A stretch of 64,000 bases of DNA, taken from the NCBI GenBank assembly GCA_009823395.1, contig CM020503.1, positions 6,046,501 through 6,110,500 of the forward strand, written 5' to 3'. The notes under the pieces were generated by a model. That model made no database searches and was not told the DNA's origin. It saw nothing but the letters and a program-made list of their open reading frames with translations. This DNA is from Thamnaconus septentrionalis. Lineage: Eukaryota; Chordata; Actinopteri; Tetraodontiformes; Monacanthidae. The position numbers and the translations under genes were made by a program. Shown here piece by piece: positions 50,101 to 63,800 of the stretch (position 1 is the stretch's first letter; every line of letters starts with the position of its first letter).

Positions 50101-53100
50101 AGACTATTAGTACAAAAAATAATTTTGGCCAACATTATTATCATTTGAAGAAGGAAACACTCCACATCATGTAAAACAAGTTGCAAACAACTGGCAGCAG
50201 AACTAATGTTTTGGAGACTCATTATGGAGAAACTTTATTTTCAGCACTAAGCACCCTAGCACTTTGGTTTCACTTTAGTTTAGCCTCATATTTGTATGCT
50301 TTTAGATGATAGGTATTGGCTTAATTCAGTTGTATGTGTCTGTGCGTATATATATATGTGCATGCATGTGTATATATATAAATATATGTATTATTACACA
50401 AGCTATTTTATTTTTGTGGATAGATCTGTTTTTATTTTGGTTATTGTTACCCAAGTGCGTTGTTAAATGAATGAGTGAATGAACGAATGAATTAATATAT
50501 AAATAACGCACTGCTGCTGTAACAATTCAATTTCCTGTGAAGGATTAATAAAATATCTATCTTAGGGCAGGGGCCTTAAATTCCTTTTAGTGTTTTCTAA
50601 CACCTGACAAGAGAATTTCAACATTTTTCCTCCCTTAAAGTTAAAGTTAAACCATTTCTCAATGTACCTCCTCAGTTAGTGATTGACACAAGGCAAAAAT
50701 CTTCTTCCCGTCTTTCATTTTACGGAGAGAAACCCTCTTGTGCCCGCCGTTAGCCAGTAGCTGGCCTTGATTCTTAGACCGTCGGCGCATCTTCTCGCTA
50801 CACCCACCTTCACCAGGTTGTTGGTGAACCAGAAGACGCCGCCCATGTTGAGGAGACTCTCGAACAGATGCAGCGCTCGGCTGTCCACCCAGCTCTTGTG
50901 CAGCACCGTCTGGAACTGCTTGCTGAGGGCCGTGTGGATGGGGTCTTTGGCCGGCAGCAGGTTGCGGTAGGGGATGGGCTCCTGGCCCTCCATCGGCGGG
51001 CGCAGCGCCGCGCCCGTCTGCTGGAAAACGTCGGCGCACATGTGCTCCATGATGGAACTCATGATGATGACGCTGGAGGAGGAGGAGGAGAAGGAGAAGG
51101 TGATGAAGGGGTCAAAACATCAGTTATCTACTAACTAATAACACTGTGAGTCAGTCAGTGTGTTTCATTTGTCTGCACCGTTCATTATAAAACTGCAGAG
51201 TGTTTTCTCCAAACAGCGGCGTCACGAGCTGCCGGATCATCGTCTGGGGCTTCTCTCTCTCATCCCTTCCCAGCATGCGGACGTGGGCCACCAGCCAAGC
51301 CACAGCACAGATGGCCATGCTGCACACCTTCCCCTTGATGTTATCAGTGATCTTCTACACTCAAGCAAAGAGTGACAACATCGGGAAAAGGGAAGGATGT
51401 GGTCAAGAAATGCGGTTTGAGGGGAAAAGAATACATAGGCAAGATTCGTGACTAAGTGTGTTTCGTTACAAGTGTTGCATGAGAAAATCCAATAAAAGGA
51501 AAAAATACTTTGAATGAAACAGGAGAAAAGGGAAGTTGGCCCGTCAAAAGGGGATTGGGGCATCGCTGCTATTGCAAAGGCGCGTCGTCCGTCATTTTCC
51601 ACAGAAGACGTCAGTGAGTCAAGGCACAGAGGAGCCAATGAAAAGATTCTTACGCAGTCGGGTGTTGGCCAGTGCCATGAAACTGTACGCGTGTCACATG
51701 AGAGACTAACTGAAAGTCTCACAAGATTTCCTGCAACTGAGAGAAGACAGAGGAGTGGGAGGAGTTTGTGTTTGGGACGAACCTGCACTGCCTCCACGGA
51801 GAGGACGCCGTTCTCCCAGGCGTTCAGCACTTCCAGGATGGCGGCCGGGATGCTGAGGCAGATTTCATGCCATTTCACCTGACTGTCACAACACACGCAT
51901 GTCACAATGAGATCTATATTTTGGAGCACAGACGGTCAAGTAAAACAACATCAAAACTTCGAAAATAAAACTAATAAAATTAATGTCCACCTTCACAACT
52001 GCAATGATTGAGGTTTAGATTCACTTCAAATTAGAATTTAACTTCTTCTTTAGACTTCTGCTGTGAAACTAACATTTTTAAGTTCATATACTATAAGGCA
52101 GAAACAAAGTTTAAAAATAGTTTGAACTTCTCCTTTTAAAATGTATGTTATATGTTTAAAAGTACAAGAAACATAACTGAAAACAAAAACAGCATTCTAT
52201 GCATTGTCTCCTGTAGATACAACAAACACAGTGCAAGTGTTTTAACAATGAAATCCTTTTTTCCCCCCCGCAGGCACTGTGTTTGGATGTGAGCGAGGGA
52301 GCAGAACAGTCTGTGACCTACACCAGCTTCATCTCGGAGGAGTTGTTGAGCAGCGTCACCAGGCTCTCCACTTTGCCAGGCTCGGGTCTGAAGCAGGGGT
52401 GGTCGGGGTTCAGAGTCTTGCCCTCCTCAGGCATACACGTCTGCAGCCAAGTTTCGAAGAAGGGCGTCTCTCCGGAGGGACTCGGTTCAGACAAGATCAC
52501 CTGAAGGCGAGGGAACGCAACGCAGTATTACTGACAGTTGAAGAAATATTTTTGGTTTGGTTATTTTTGGAATTAAAAAAAAATAAAAAAAATGCTGAGA
52601 TGTTACGAACTCACCTCGGAGCCGTAGGTCTGCACCACGTGGCACAGCATGAGGAAGGAGATGTCAAAGAGCAGGGCCCGAACGGAGGCAGACTTGGCTG
52701 GAAAAGAGAAGCAGCCACAGGAGCCACAGGTCAAAGCCAAGTCACTCGCTCCTCACTGGAACTTGTTCCACTTTCATATTCAAACTTACATCCTTCACCG
52801 CTAATGTGCTTCGGAAACTCATTGAGCCTTAGGAGACAAAAAAAAACATTGTGAGAAGAGGTTTTGTTTCGATTGGATGAGCGCAGCACAGCACAGCTTC
52901 ATTTGACTCACTTAATAAACTTGCGTGCAAAGGACTTGAGCTTCCCGGTGGCTGCCGCGGCAGCCAGCAGCAGATCCAGGCTCTTTCCGGACAACATGTG
53001 TCCCAGCACCCCCAGAAGGCCCTCGGGGGACTTGGAGTGGTCCGCGTCTACTGTCTGATGAAAGAAAGAAAATGTTTCACGTCTTGCCAACATGCAATCT

Positions 53101-56100
53101 GAAAATTGTCAAGTCCATTTAGACTATTAATCACAGGCACCAGAGCTAAACAATAGACAGAGAACTTCTTTGTCGAGGCAAAAATCGGACAATTGTTCTT
53201 TACTTTGAGGATGTTGGTGACGGTCGGCTCTGCCCTCAGGATGAGACCCGGGTTCGGCTGGATATTTGCATTTTCTGCCGTCTTCAGCCTCGGGGCAAAC
53301 TCCCTGTCCTCAGACCTGAGTCAAGAGTGATGGGCAGAGGGGACACACAGAAATAAAGTATTGTCAGGGGTTATGTAATGTGCGCACGTGATCAAAATTG
53401 AATCCAGAGGCAGAAAACCAACAAGGGTTTAGAAACTAGTCAAGGTGCAGAGGCAGACTTCTGTACCGTTTTTCTGTCAAGCCGGCAGCGTTTGAGTTGG
53501 ACAGCAGGCCCAGCTTGTTGCACTCCTGCAGGAGCATGTCCAGGCAGTCGCAGCTACCAAGCAGACACAGATCAGAGCAGCAGTGTTAACTCAGCTGGTA
53601 AACCGGTTTTTCTGAGGATGTCATAGGATGAGATGCCGTGTGATCTTTGTTGATAAAACATTAATAAAAAGACTTGGAACTACTTACTTGCACCTCTGAT
53701 CTGCCTTATCCAGCAGCGGCGTGAGCTTGAGTAGGTACTGAAATGCAATATTCACATCTTCCATGAAGTCCTGGAAAAAGAAATGGCAATTTTACAGGTT
53801 TGACCCATCGCTCTTGATTTTCACCCGGCGTTTTGCATGTCAGGGTTGCTGGAGTCTACCCCACCTAACTGTCCACACTCATACATACAGACAATCTACA
53901 GTTGCAAATGAAACTAAATTGCATTTCTCTAGACTGTGGAAAGCTAGAGCACCAGCAGAGAACCTACAGCGAACCTACAGAGGCAAAGGGAGAATGTGCA
54001 AACTCCACACAGAAACGACCCAAATTGGAATTGAACCCACAACCTTCTGCTGTGATGCGACCAATATTGTTTTATTCTTTTAAACAATAAAAATACTGAG
54101 GGCTGATGGTAATGTTACTGTGCTAATTTGGTGGAAATATTTAACTTAGAGATCTGTTACCTGTCCTTTGTCACCATGCGGATACTTTTTTAGTTTGAGA
54201 AGAACTTGTGGAATCTAGAAAGACAAAGAAACAGTTAAAGTACGACTGAATACCAAGAGAGCAAAAGGCTGTTCTGTTGTGTATGTGCCAATGTCTGGGC
54301 ATGCAGCTTACAAAAATACAATCAGAGTAAAGGCCAGTTTTGTGATGGATCTTACCTTGAGGAATGTGAAGGCAGTCCATTTGAGCTCCTCGGTGCCCTC
54401 TGGTGATTCGATGAGGCCAGTGAAGCAGGCCTTCCAGATCTCCAGGACAAAGAGTGGGGTAGGAATTTTCTGCAGAGGACATAGAGTACTATTTTAAAAA
54501 ACACATTTAAAATTCTTACTGTGTCATTTTGCAAGCAAGTTATTAAAAGAAACAAGTTAATAAATAACACAAAATTAATGTGCAACAATTCATGCCTTCT
54601 CTATGCCACCCAGCAAGATAATATTAAGGCGGATTAATCCCGTCACGTCTCTGAAAAGTGCACCTGCATTCTCTTGATCATCATTAGCTGCTCCACCAAC
54701 GGCTGCGTCTCCCCTGTCAGATTCATGGTTCCCTCCAGCATGATGATGGCGTGGACTGACGGGAACGACGTGTGGAGCGGCGGGTCACACTGCACAGACA
54801 GCATCATGGGAATGCTGGGGAGGGAGAGAGAGAAGAGTGAGGACCACTGCATATGTAGTACAAGCGGCTCTTTATTTTCAATGTGTATAAAGGTTGATTT
54901 AAATATTTACCCTTTCACAAGGGACAAGCTCTCCTCTAAATTAGTTCTCAGTGTCAGGTTTGGGACACTGCTGAGGCCCTCAGTCACTTTTACAATCAGC
55001 TGCTCTACGTTAGTCCAGGAGCCTGTGAATGAGGAGCAGGAGAAATGCTGTAAGTTTAAAAGCTTTGATTAATTACTGCAGTCTCTGGGTTGCCCCCACC
55101 GCCACGCAGTATTTTTTTCCTACATACCTTTGGTAGGGTAGAACTAGAAGCGTAAACAGTTTTGTACCAGCATGCCTTTGGTACATTTCAAATAAAGATA
55201 AACACACCTTGTTCCTCTAGCCGAGCAATGTGGACCAGAGCTCTGTTCTTGGTGCTGCTCATCAGCGTGTGCAGTCTCTCTTGGCACGCTCTTAGACTAG
55301 CCTCTGTGCTAGCAGACAGGCCCAGCTCTCGCAGTTTCTCACAGTACCAGGCACAGCCCTGCAGCAACCACACAACCACTCCCAGCAGAGCCCGGCACAG
55401 CCCAATGCACTCTTCTGCTTTCCCGTGACAGCTGTGGAGGCCAAGCAGACACGTAGTGATGAAGAGACAGTTTAGGCAAAGGGAAAAGTTAGATTATAAT
55501 GCTATATGATTGCTGATTCGGGCACAGACAATTGTGTAGCCTAACTTTAAGAAACTTAAATGACAATGTGTATCAAGCAATGAAAACAAATTATGAGAAG
55601 TACCGTGTGATAATTGTGGAGATTTAAAGTTATATTTTCTGCAGCTTTTGTTATTTAATTATGAAAGTCTTGTTGCAATGCTTATAGTTCTTTGGGGCTT
55701 ACTATACTTTTTTCCACTGCTAATGCTTGGAAAGTAGTTCGACCAACGGCACATATGAACTGTCATATAAGGTATTTTGTAAACAAAATTGCTGACAGGA
55801 AACTATTTGACATTTTCACAAAAGCATGAAAACAACCATGTTTTTCTGCAATAATAAAAAAAAAATTATACTGCTTTTAAATAAACATAACAGATTTGAG
55901 CTTTGTTGATCCTAATAAATAAGAACTGTATTTGAAGTAGCTTCTTCCCAAATATACAAAAATGTGTAAGCACTTTTAGATTTTACGTCCATTTGTTTTG
56001 TTTTTTATTAGTCTTGTAAGTGCAAGCACTGGCTGATACCAATTATGTCAAAATGCAACTACTGTTATAGTTAATAAATGTACCGTCATACAATACCAAA

Positions 56101-56874
56101 AAAATGGTTTATAATGAACACAACCTCTGAGGAAGACAGAAGCTTACTGCTCAAACATGTCAGCCAGGTATGTTTGACAGATTACATGTATGTTAACAGA
56201 AGCAACTAAAGAAGTTAAATGAACAAAGACATAGCAGAAGACAAAGGAAAACTTGCATAAAATATTTTGCTAACCTGAGACGATGGCAAAACATGTCCAT
56301 TATCTCCAGCAACGACTTCACACACAGCTCCCGAGAAAAGTCATCAAACTTTAGAAAAAAAGACACACACATTTAAATATCACATTTAATAGTGAGATGT
56401 AGAGGAAATAATATGCTGAGAAGGGCACGTTTACCTTGCTAATGGCTGCCAAGACACTGGAGTAAGACACCATCTAAGGAAATACAAATACAGGTCCATA
56501 ATTGGGCATTTGCACAAGTCAGTACACAGCTAATACACGTTCAATGCATTATTCCTGCACCTTTCTTTCTCACCTGGGAGCTTATGGCGTATTTGAGGTA
56601 AGACAAAATAAGTGGGTTTGGGGAGGGACCAATCATTGCTTGCTCCATCAGGGCCTCTGCAAACGTCAAAGCCACAACAGTCACACGAATTTGAGACCAC
56701 ATTCAACAGTGTGCATGAAGGTTTTGGGCTTTCTTCATGCTTGCCTGCAAGATTGAGGTAGTCCCATGTCGCCCCCTTTGGAAAGTTCCTCTTGATGTTT
56801 ATCGCCCATTGGTAATCACTCCATCGTTCCTTCCATGCCTGCAGGATGGCTTGCTTCAAGTTAACTACCTTCAT
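47187..56874 (-). CDS. med24: Mediator complex subunit 24, complete, 25 coding exons
   Basis: This is a tail-module subunit of Mediator, which links transcription factors, notably nuclear receptors, to RNA polymerase II. Exons in transcript order: 56745-56874, 56574-56656, 56435-56473, 56275-56348, 55208-55431, 54911-55022, 54664-54814, 54356-54469, 54161-54214, 53688-53770, 53467-53553, 53204-53315, 52912-53054, 52790-52827, 52615-52697, 52322-52500, 51783-51882, 51179-51354, 50808-51072, 49168-49349, 48993-49086, 48783-48882, 47901-47981, 47539-47687, 47187-47303. They join in frame to 989 residues, the length I recall for human MED24, and near-identical blocks occur from MKVVNLKQAILQAWKERW to the end LGRRVAAKAISAL. 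An LxxLL motif (LTPLL) lies in exon 10. The start is fixed by homology and by a UTR acceptor one base upstream. Intron 1 has a GC donor; the other introns are GT-AG. Introns carry a telomeric array and a decayed SINE. Confidence 0.96.
49632..49665 (+). repeat. Interstitial telomeric repeat (TTAGGG)5 in med24 intron 19
   Basis: Five perfect TTAGGG units (49635-49664) are flanked by the 10-base direct repeat CAATGTTTGG at 49624-49633 and 49667-49676. Confidence 0.95.
53836..54063 (-). mobile_element. Degraded SINE in med24 intron 9
   Basis: Recognisable pieces of the 39832-40199 family appear in the same order, including the box-B region GGTTCAATTCC on the minus strand and a TGTGTGGAGTTTGCACATTC segment. 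It has diverged more than that copy and lacks the tail repeat. Confidence 0.7.
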
Positions 56875-57325
56875 TCTGGAGAAACGATCACAGAAACACG
56901 CATGTTTTAAAATAGGTTCTTTACAAAGTGAGGACAATAAAAGCTTAGCCCGTACTGGGACACAACTGATTTATTTTGTGTACATCGTTCATAAATAACC
57001 TTATTAATGTTGATTTAGCAGCCGTTAGCCACCTGGACTCAAACGTTACCAATGCGCAAATTAATAGACCGATAGCTAAGCCACGGCAACCAAAACCATT
57101 GCCGTGGCATATTGAGGTGTACACACTTGCATTCACTTGAATTTTGAGGCTTTAAAAAAAAAAAAAATGAAATACCCCAATGCGCTAGCTGCCAGTGCCA
57201 AACATTAGCCGCACAAGCAATTCACAGAATGAAGCTAAAGTTTCTTTGCTGCGTTCAAAAGCAGCCATGCCCATTAAAAGAACGAAAAATAATCGCGCCG
57301 CGTTATGACGAGCCTCCACGCTTAC

Positions 57326-57400
57326 CTGACGTTTTAGCTTTTCATCACAAAACACGAATTTCTTGGTGACAACTCCGTTGTTTCATACAAAGAACACAAT
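57326..57400 (-). other. Candidate 5'UTR exon of med24
   Basis: On the minus strand a strong donor, CAG then GTAAGC, sits at 57325. The matching acceptor is at 56876-56877, one base before the med24 ATG. Inverted ATTGG motifs on the plus strand (57429-57433 and 57468-57472), which are CCAAT boxes in the gene's orientation, lie just upstream. The exon's 5' end is approximate. Confidence 0.6.
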
Positions 57401-57514
57401 TTCTGGCTCCCGAAGACAATGCGCGTTCATTGGTTACACTCGAGACGTCGCAGTGTTCCGTCTCCTGATTGGTTTAAGTGAAAGCGGGTTTTTATTCACA
57501 GTAGTAACTCTAGC

Positions 57515-57600
57515 ATGGCGCAAGATGTCGCACTTTGTGTGAGGAAGTCGTCGATCAGTCAGGTTTTTAATAAACATTGCGAGGGAACCAACACCGTCAG
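57515..57600 (+). CDS. Candidate first exon of a gene divergent from med24
   Basis: An ATG at 57515 opens a frame that stays open for 28 codons (MAQDVALCVRKSS...) to a donor, CAG then GTAATC, at 57601. It starts about 115 bases from the presumed med24 first exon, as in a bidirectional promoter. In human THRA is the divergent neighbour, but its first exons are non-coding, and this peptide is not one I recognise. No downstream coding exon is seen in the window. It could equally be untranslated. Confidence 0.3.
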
Positions 57601-57814
57601 GTAATCAACATTTACCAAAAGTCGATTAGCAACGACCTGTGCTTAAAACTACATGTATCTGCCAGGCGCTGTCCATCGGTGTCAGCGAGAGACGTGAAAA
57701 TACGAAATCAAAACCAGCTATTATTTATTTGCAAAAGAAGCCACACAAACAACGACACTCAAACAGTTCCGTTTGTATGTGTACCATGGGATTGCCCGAG
57801 TAAAGGTGAATACT

Positions 57815-57861
57815 TTTTAATTTAATTTAATTTAATTTAATTTAATTTAATTTAATTTAAT
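57815..57861. repeat. (TTTAA)n pentanucleotide repeat
   Basis: About nine perfect TTTAA units. Confidence 0.95.
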
Positions 57862-60800
57862 AAAGATGTACAGGCGGTTTCAGCCTGGCCTGTTCTTCAT
57901 TAGGGGGAAAGAAGAAGATGCAAGAGAACCAGTTCCATTCTATTTTAAGGGAAATTCTAGTTTAATTAAAATGAATAATTGTTTGATTACTAATTTTATT
58001 AAATATTGGTCCGCCATATAATGAATGCACTACTGAATTGTTTGGTGACAGTATTTCCTTTGTGTCTGCATGCTCTTAGTCATCGGACCACACAGGCTCT
58101 CAGAAACTCATGTGCCCCGCATATTTGTTTAATACAGCATCTGGTGGCTCTCTGGTGTTTCACCTCCATCAGCAATATTGGACTTGTCAGATAAATTGTT
58201 CACGTCTGTTTGTATATAAAAGATAATGGGTTCTTGTCATCGAAGCTTTTCACTAACATCAGCAGTGGAGTTATATTTAACATCTTAATTGTCAGGTTTG
58301 GCTGTCTGTTGAAAACAAAATACTTGTCTTATGTAACTACACCATTCATAGGTATGATTCATGTCTTGTGGCAATTTGATCTTTTTTTATGTTCCATTTC
58401 TGTCCTTCTCATATGGGTAATTTTGCGTGCAGGTAGGTATTATGTCACACTGTACCAGTAAAAAGAAATGAATCTACTACACCAGCCAGTCGAGATGGGT
58501 AATACAAACAACGTAATATACAAACTTGGGCTCCAATGCAAAGTTGTTGTTTTTTTAAATGTACTGCTTGTAAAATATTTTGAAAGGATTTTGAAATTAA
58601 TCTTTGTTGTGTATGTTCTGCCTGTCAAGTTTTTGCTTAATCCTCCATTATGTTTCAAAGGGCTACAGTTCTTAACATCCCAACCGTCTGAGAAGCTTTG
58701 TGTGAGTGCAGGTCTTGAATTGAGTCAATGTTGACAAAGGCCCTCTTTCTGTCTGACACCGCGGACATCATCCTGGCAACAGTGTCTGCCCAGGGACCAG
58801 GTGCTGCCAGCAAGAATTGAGACATGTATCCTGGCATGGTCTGGCTGAGCTCGACACAGAGGGGCGATGATTGTGTGTCGTTGGTCACACAGTCCCTCAT
58901 CCCTATTAGCTTCTACTGAGAGCTGCATTAGTGATGGGTGCTGACAGATGTGAGTCTGAAGCTGCACCTCTGTGCCTGTTCTCATGACTTCGCTGCTGGG
59001 ACAGACAGAGTTCTCCTATTTTTTATTGTTCCTCTCACTTTTGTGTGATCTACGTTTGAAAACATTGGTCTCTCCCATTCTCCGTCCCATTTAGGGCTTG
59101 TTTGTACAGATGACACGGCATATTTCTTTGATTTGCACAGTTTTTAAGTCGATTAAACTGTGTTTGTGTCTCTCAGGTACTTTAATAGGTGTTCACAAAG
59201 GAAACCTCATCTCATCCAAAGCTGTTTTCTGAAAACTTCAGATAAAAACACATCACCTATATTTACGTTTGTGCTGTTTTCCACCAATTCAATTGATGAA
59301 ATTTGTCAGCAGGCTGTGGCTATTGATTTTACAAAGACGCGCAACATATTGTAATCTTATTATAGTTCATTAGAAAACAGTGTGGCTTGTCTGTTAGAGT
59401 GGGCCCATGGCACGTTTTATGTAGAACCTAACTTCACTCCTGTGCTGCCTCACAGAGAACGTTTGAGCTCGCACACTGTGGGTAATTACCAAGGGTTGGG
59501 AGCCAGGAAATGAGAGTGCCCTCCCTCCTTGTCCCCTCAGGTTCTCCATTCATGTCCCTCAATGAATCAGGGGAGACTAGAGACATCTGCTGTAGTCTAA
59601 AGAAGATAAAGCGCATCGTGTGATACCGCGTTACGATGACTGCACACCTCAGGCTCAGAAATGAGTGCCGAAAATACAGACTGAAACTTTAGCTGATGTG
59701 TTCATGCTTCTGTTGTGTAGTGTAGGGCACTAGCCGAGGGGTCCAGTGGCCGTGAGGTGTCTATGTAGTCATTTGGAAACATCTGTTATGGTGTGTTGGC
59801 TGCTTCTAACTATTAGAATCATCAACAAAAAATGTCCTGGACACATGAAGACTAAGTTTTGTTACAGTTCATTATTATCATTAGTCATCTGAATCATGAT
59901 TCAATAGAGGAAGAGGAATAAGAGGTTGGATTTCTCATTTGGAGAAGAGACAGCAAAACATGGCTCAAGCCATGAAAGACAAATAGGTTTAGCTTATTCT
60001 AAGCAAAATAAAGACTGAATGAATCCAAAGAGAGAGACAAAGAAACTTGACTTCGGTTTCACCCATGACGTATGGATGATTTCCAAATGTTTTTTTCCAT
60101 TTTGTCCACAGTTATGTTTCCGTGGAAGCATTTTTGAAGCTGAAATCAAGAACAACTTGCTGTTATATACATTTAAAACAAGGGGTCGATGAATAGGGAG
60201 ACATTTCAAGGTTACAATCCGTCTGCCTGCATGTACCCTGTCAGTCAACTCCATCCTTCCTTCCTTTGCTTCAACTGCTTGCTCCACATTCAAGAAATTG
60301 TGTGCTAAAACACACAGTACTGTAAATTAGCCTCTTATGATATCACCTGGGAGACCTCAAGCTCACTGATGCCTCTCTCTCAGGTTAGCAACAACCAAGC
60401 ATCCGTTCAGCCTTGTTTTTGTCCCATTCTAGATGTCCCACAGGTTCAACAAAGTATTACGTTTCACATCAAGAAAAACAAGTGCTCTTCTATTCCTGCC
60501 AGAGGCTGCTGGAAATCTGCAGAGTTGATGTAGAGTTTCTTGCATAATCAGTTCTGGAAGCGCCACCTGATTCTAGGATGAGCAATGTGAAGAGGGGTAT
60601 AGTCTGGGGCCTGTAAGAGGGTCACAGTGAGGCACCATATAGTTCAGTTACTATGACAGAGCGACACATAAATTCAATTGTATAACTTGTATCATTAAAT
60701 ACCCTCATTGATGACGGATGTCCTAATTAAAAACAGAATCATTAACCTCAGACCCGCAGTGAGAATCGTTGATTGAGTGATACACTTACAGATACTAAGA

Positions 60801-63800
60801 GGGAGCTCTTTTATCGGTGACAGTGGGCCCCGGAGCTGCGTGTGCTTTGACACTAAAGAGCTTTATATAGCCCCCTTCAACACGATTTCCCCTCATTTTG
60901 TCGTCATCGGGAGGGAGCCCAGGCGCCGGAGACTCGGCTGCTCCAGCACTAATTAGAACCCGTCTGCAAGAGCTGCAACGCCGGCCAGTCCAGCCCGGCC
61001 GAGCCTATATTCCTGCTTTCATTTTCTACATCCGTAAGAGGGCTACAGTCCGTAGGTAGAGCTCTTCTTTTTTTTTGGCCATTGTTTTACGTAGTGTGAG
61101 TGCTGCAGGCCCCAGCTGGCTCAATCAGCTGTTGCCAAGGAGTCCCAGAAGGAACACTCCCCGAGGAACCTGGGTGTCAACTGGCTGTTGCATAATGTAG
61201 AGCCAAAATGTGGTTATGGCATCTATCTATCCATCCATCCATCCATCCATCCATCCATCTATCTATCTATCCCCTTTCACTGAGCTCCCATATGGTAATT
61301 AACAGGTTGCACTGTCTGTATCAATGAGTGTGAAATAAGAGGTGACACTCACAGCTACTGTCAGTTGCTGCTGCTGCTGCTGCTGTGGCCAGCGTTCTCT
61401 CGTCGAGGAATGTCATCTGTGTGTAAAACTTCTCTACCAAGATATTTTAAAGTATCCACAGCAAGCAATTACAGTCACACTAACCATGGTGCAAAAACAG
61501 CATCAGATACCTGTTGATTATCATTATTTATTTCTTAAATCAACCAGCCTATTACCCAACCCATCCCCATCCACGCAGTCCGTGTTTAGGATTACACAGT
61601 AGCCATCTCACTTGCAGAGCACTTTACTCTGACAGGCTCCATCCAGAATCCTTCAGCATCTAATCTGGCTATGGTTGCACGCTTGTTTCACACCACAGTC
61701 ATCAAGAGGGATCAACAAAAAAAAAAGAGAGGGAGAAAAAGTTCTTAAAACCAGCACCCGTCTTGGTCTGATGAGAAATCTACAGCACATCTGTGCGTTT
61801 GGCGCTCATTTACACTGGCCGCCGCTAATCCCGAGCTTTGCATCCACTCTGTGTGTGACACAAAGCCCAACCGCACACTGACCAGCCTGCATTACATAAT
61901 CAAACTTGGCAACCGCCTCCAGCATAGCCTATGTGTACCCAGTGGCAGTTAGTGCTGGGACCCAACGCCTGAGCTCAGCACAACCGGTGGCCAGTATGTT
62001 AATCCTACATCTGTCACTCACTGAGGCTCATTAATCACCCCGACCTGAGCCATTTAGAAAAGAACCCATGGACGCAGTTCGTCCACAGAGATTTTAAAAT
62101 TGTCGGCAGCTGACAAAAACGCCTTCAGCACAGCCGAAGACGTCATTGTACTTGGCGGATTGGATTCTTGTGTAACTTTTTATTTTTTTTTTTTTAACAG
62201 TTTAAGACCATCAGAGTATTATCACTCAGAACTACAGGATTGCTTTCAGTTTCATATGAAACACCTCCATCTTGCCATGTATGAAATGTTGACTAAGAGA
62301 TAAAACTCAGTTACCTGTTAGACTAAGCAAAACTAAACTTTACATTTTACCAGGTTACGTCATAGTGCTGCATCATTGTCAGCTGGAAGCTGAAGACAAA
62401 ACTTTTCACATCTCTATTTGTGTTGATAACAGTGTGTTTTTCCAAATGATGTAACCTTTGACTACTTGCATCATGTAGGGATTCCCAGCCTGGACTGACA
62501 CATACTTTTAGATTTTCTCAGTATCCAGTCCCACCCTTTAAATGACTGACAGGAAACTGCGCTATTATTAGATTTCAGTGGGGAAAACAAATTTGAGCAA
62601 TGCTTCTGTTTTTTTTTTAATAATCAAGTATTGGCTGGTGTCATCATTATACAGAAAAAGCATTTTGTGTTTGGTCCTAGATGCCTGTCAGTAAGATTAT
62701 TATAGACTTTTGAGATGAACACTTGAAAGTTGTTTTACATTTTTTGGATCAAATTGCCTGCCTTTTGCACCTCTTTAATGTTGTTGTTTTTTTATCTGAG
62801 AGTGTGTGTTTCTATTTTTTTTTTGTGATGTCATTCATACACATAGTCTAAGATCATTTAAAATCCACCAAACACTAGAGCTTACAAAATAAAAATCTTA
62901 AGATGGGTAGATTCCCACGAACACCAGTAGTACTTAACAGCATTAGGTCCCAATGATCATGTAACAGTAATTCAAGTAAAGGAGGGAAGGGGCTGCAGGA
63001 AAATCAGACATTAGTGTTAATCTTTAACTTTTCATATCATAACTGGGCGAAACGCCGACAAATGTTGATACTGAAATGTAAAAACGTCAAGCTTTCAACA
63101 TTTAGCTCCCCTTCTCCGTGTTAAGGTTGTAGTCGTAACATCGATCTGTTGTGTTCTGAACTCATTCGATAAAGTCGGTCCTGTGCAGCGAGGCCAAAGG
63201 GCCCCGGGGCCCCGGTGGTTGTTTGTGTGCCACACTGATTAATTAATGAGCCCTCTTGAATTATTGGCCGCAGACCAGGAAGTCATCTGATGTCACTGAC
63301 ACGAATCTTGATCTATCATCCGCTCCCTCATAGTGGTGATCAGCCACTGCCTTTGCTCACTCTCCCATTCATACTGCCACTAGCTCAGTCATCAGGCTGC
63401 GTTTTACTGGTTGAAACAACCCAGGAAGATAGAAAGTAAAAAATGAAACATTTTTTTTTCCACAGTTAGTTTTTAATTACTAATAACTTAGGGGGCTTTA
63501 AATAAAAATGAAAAGCCCAGTGGACATTTTGCTGGACATAGGAAGACTTCTACAGAGGTCAGAGGTTTTTTTTTTCCACTCATCCCTTTAAGAGAAATAT
63601 CTAGGAGCATCGATACTGAAACAAAACAACAACAAAAAATTGATCTTTAAAAATCGAGACAATAATTGCATCTTTGCCTCTGAGTGTTGATTTCAGTGTA
63701 CGCTGATAAAAACAGACAAATATTAATTGCTGCATTCTATCAAAAAGAACATGGTATAAAAAATAAGCAGGTTTATACAGCATCAAATCTCTGTAATTTT

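Noticed and set aside
47187..56874. C/D-box snoRNA in med24 introns, since human MED24 hosts one
   Set aside because: Scanning by eye, I found no TGATGA box C followed by a CTGA box D at suitable spacing with terminal pairing on the med24 strand. A dedicated snoRNA search would settle it.
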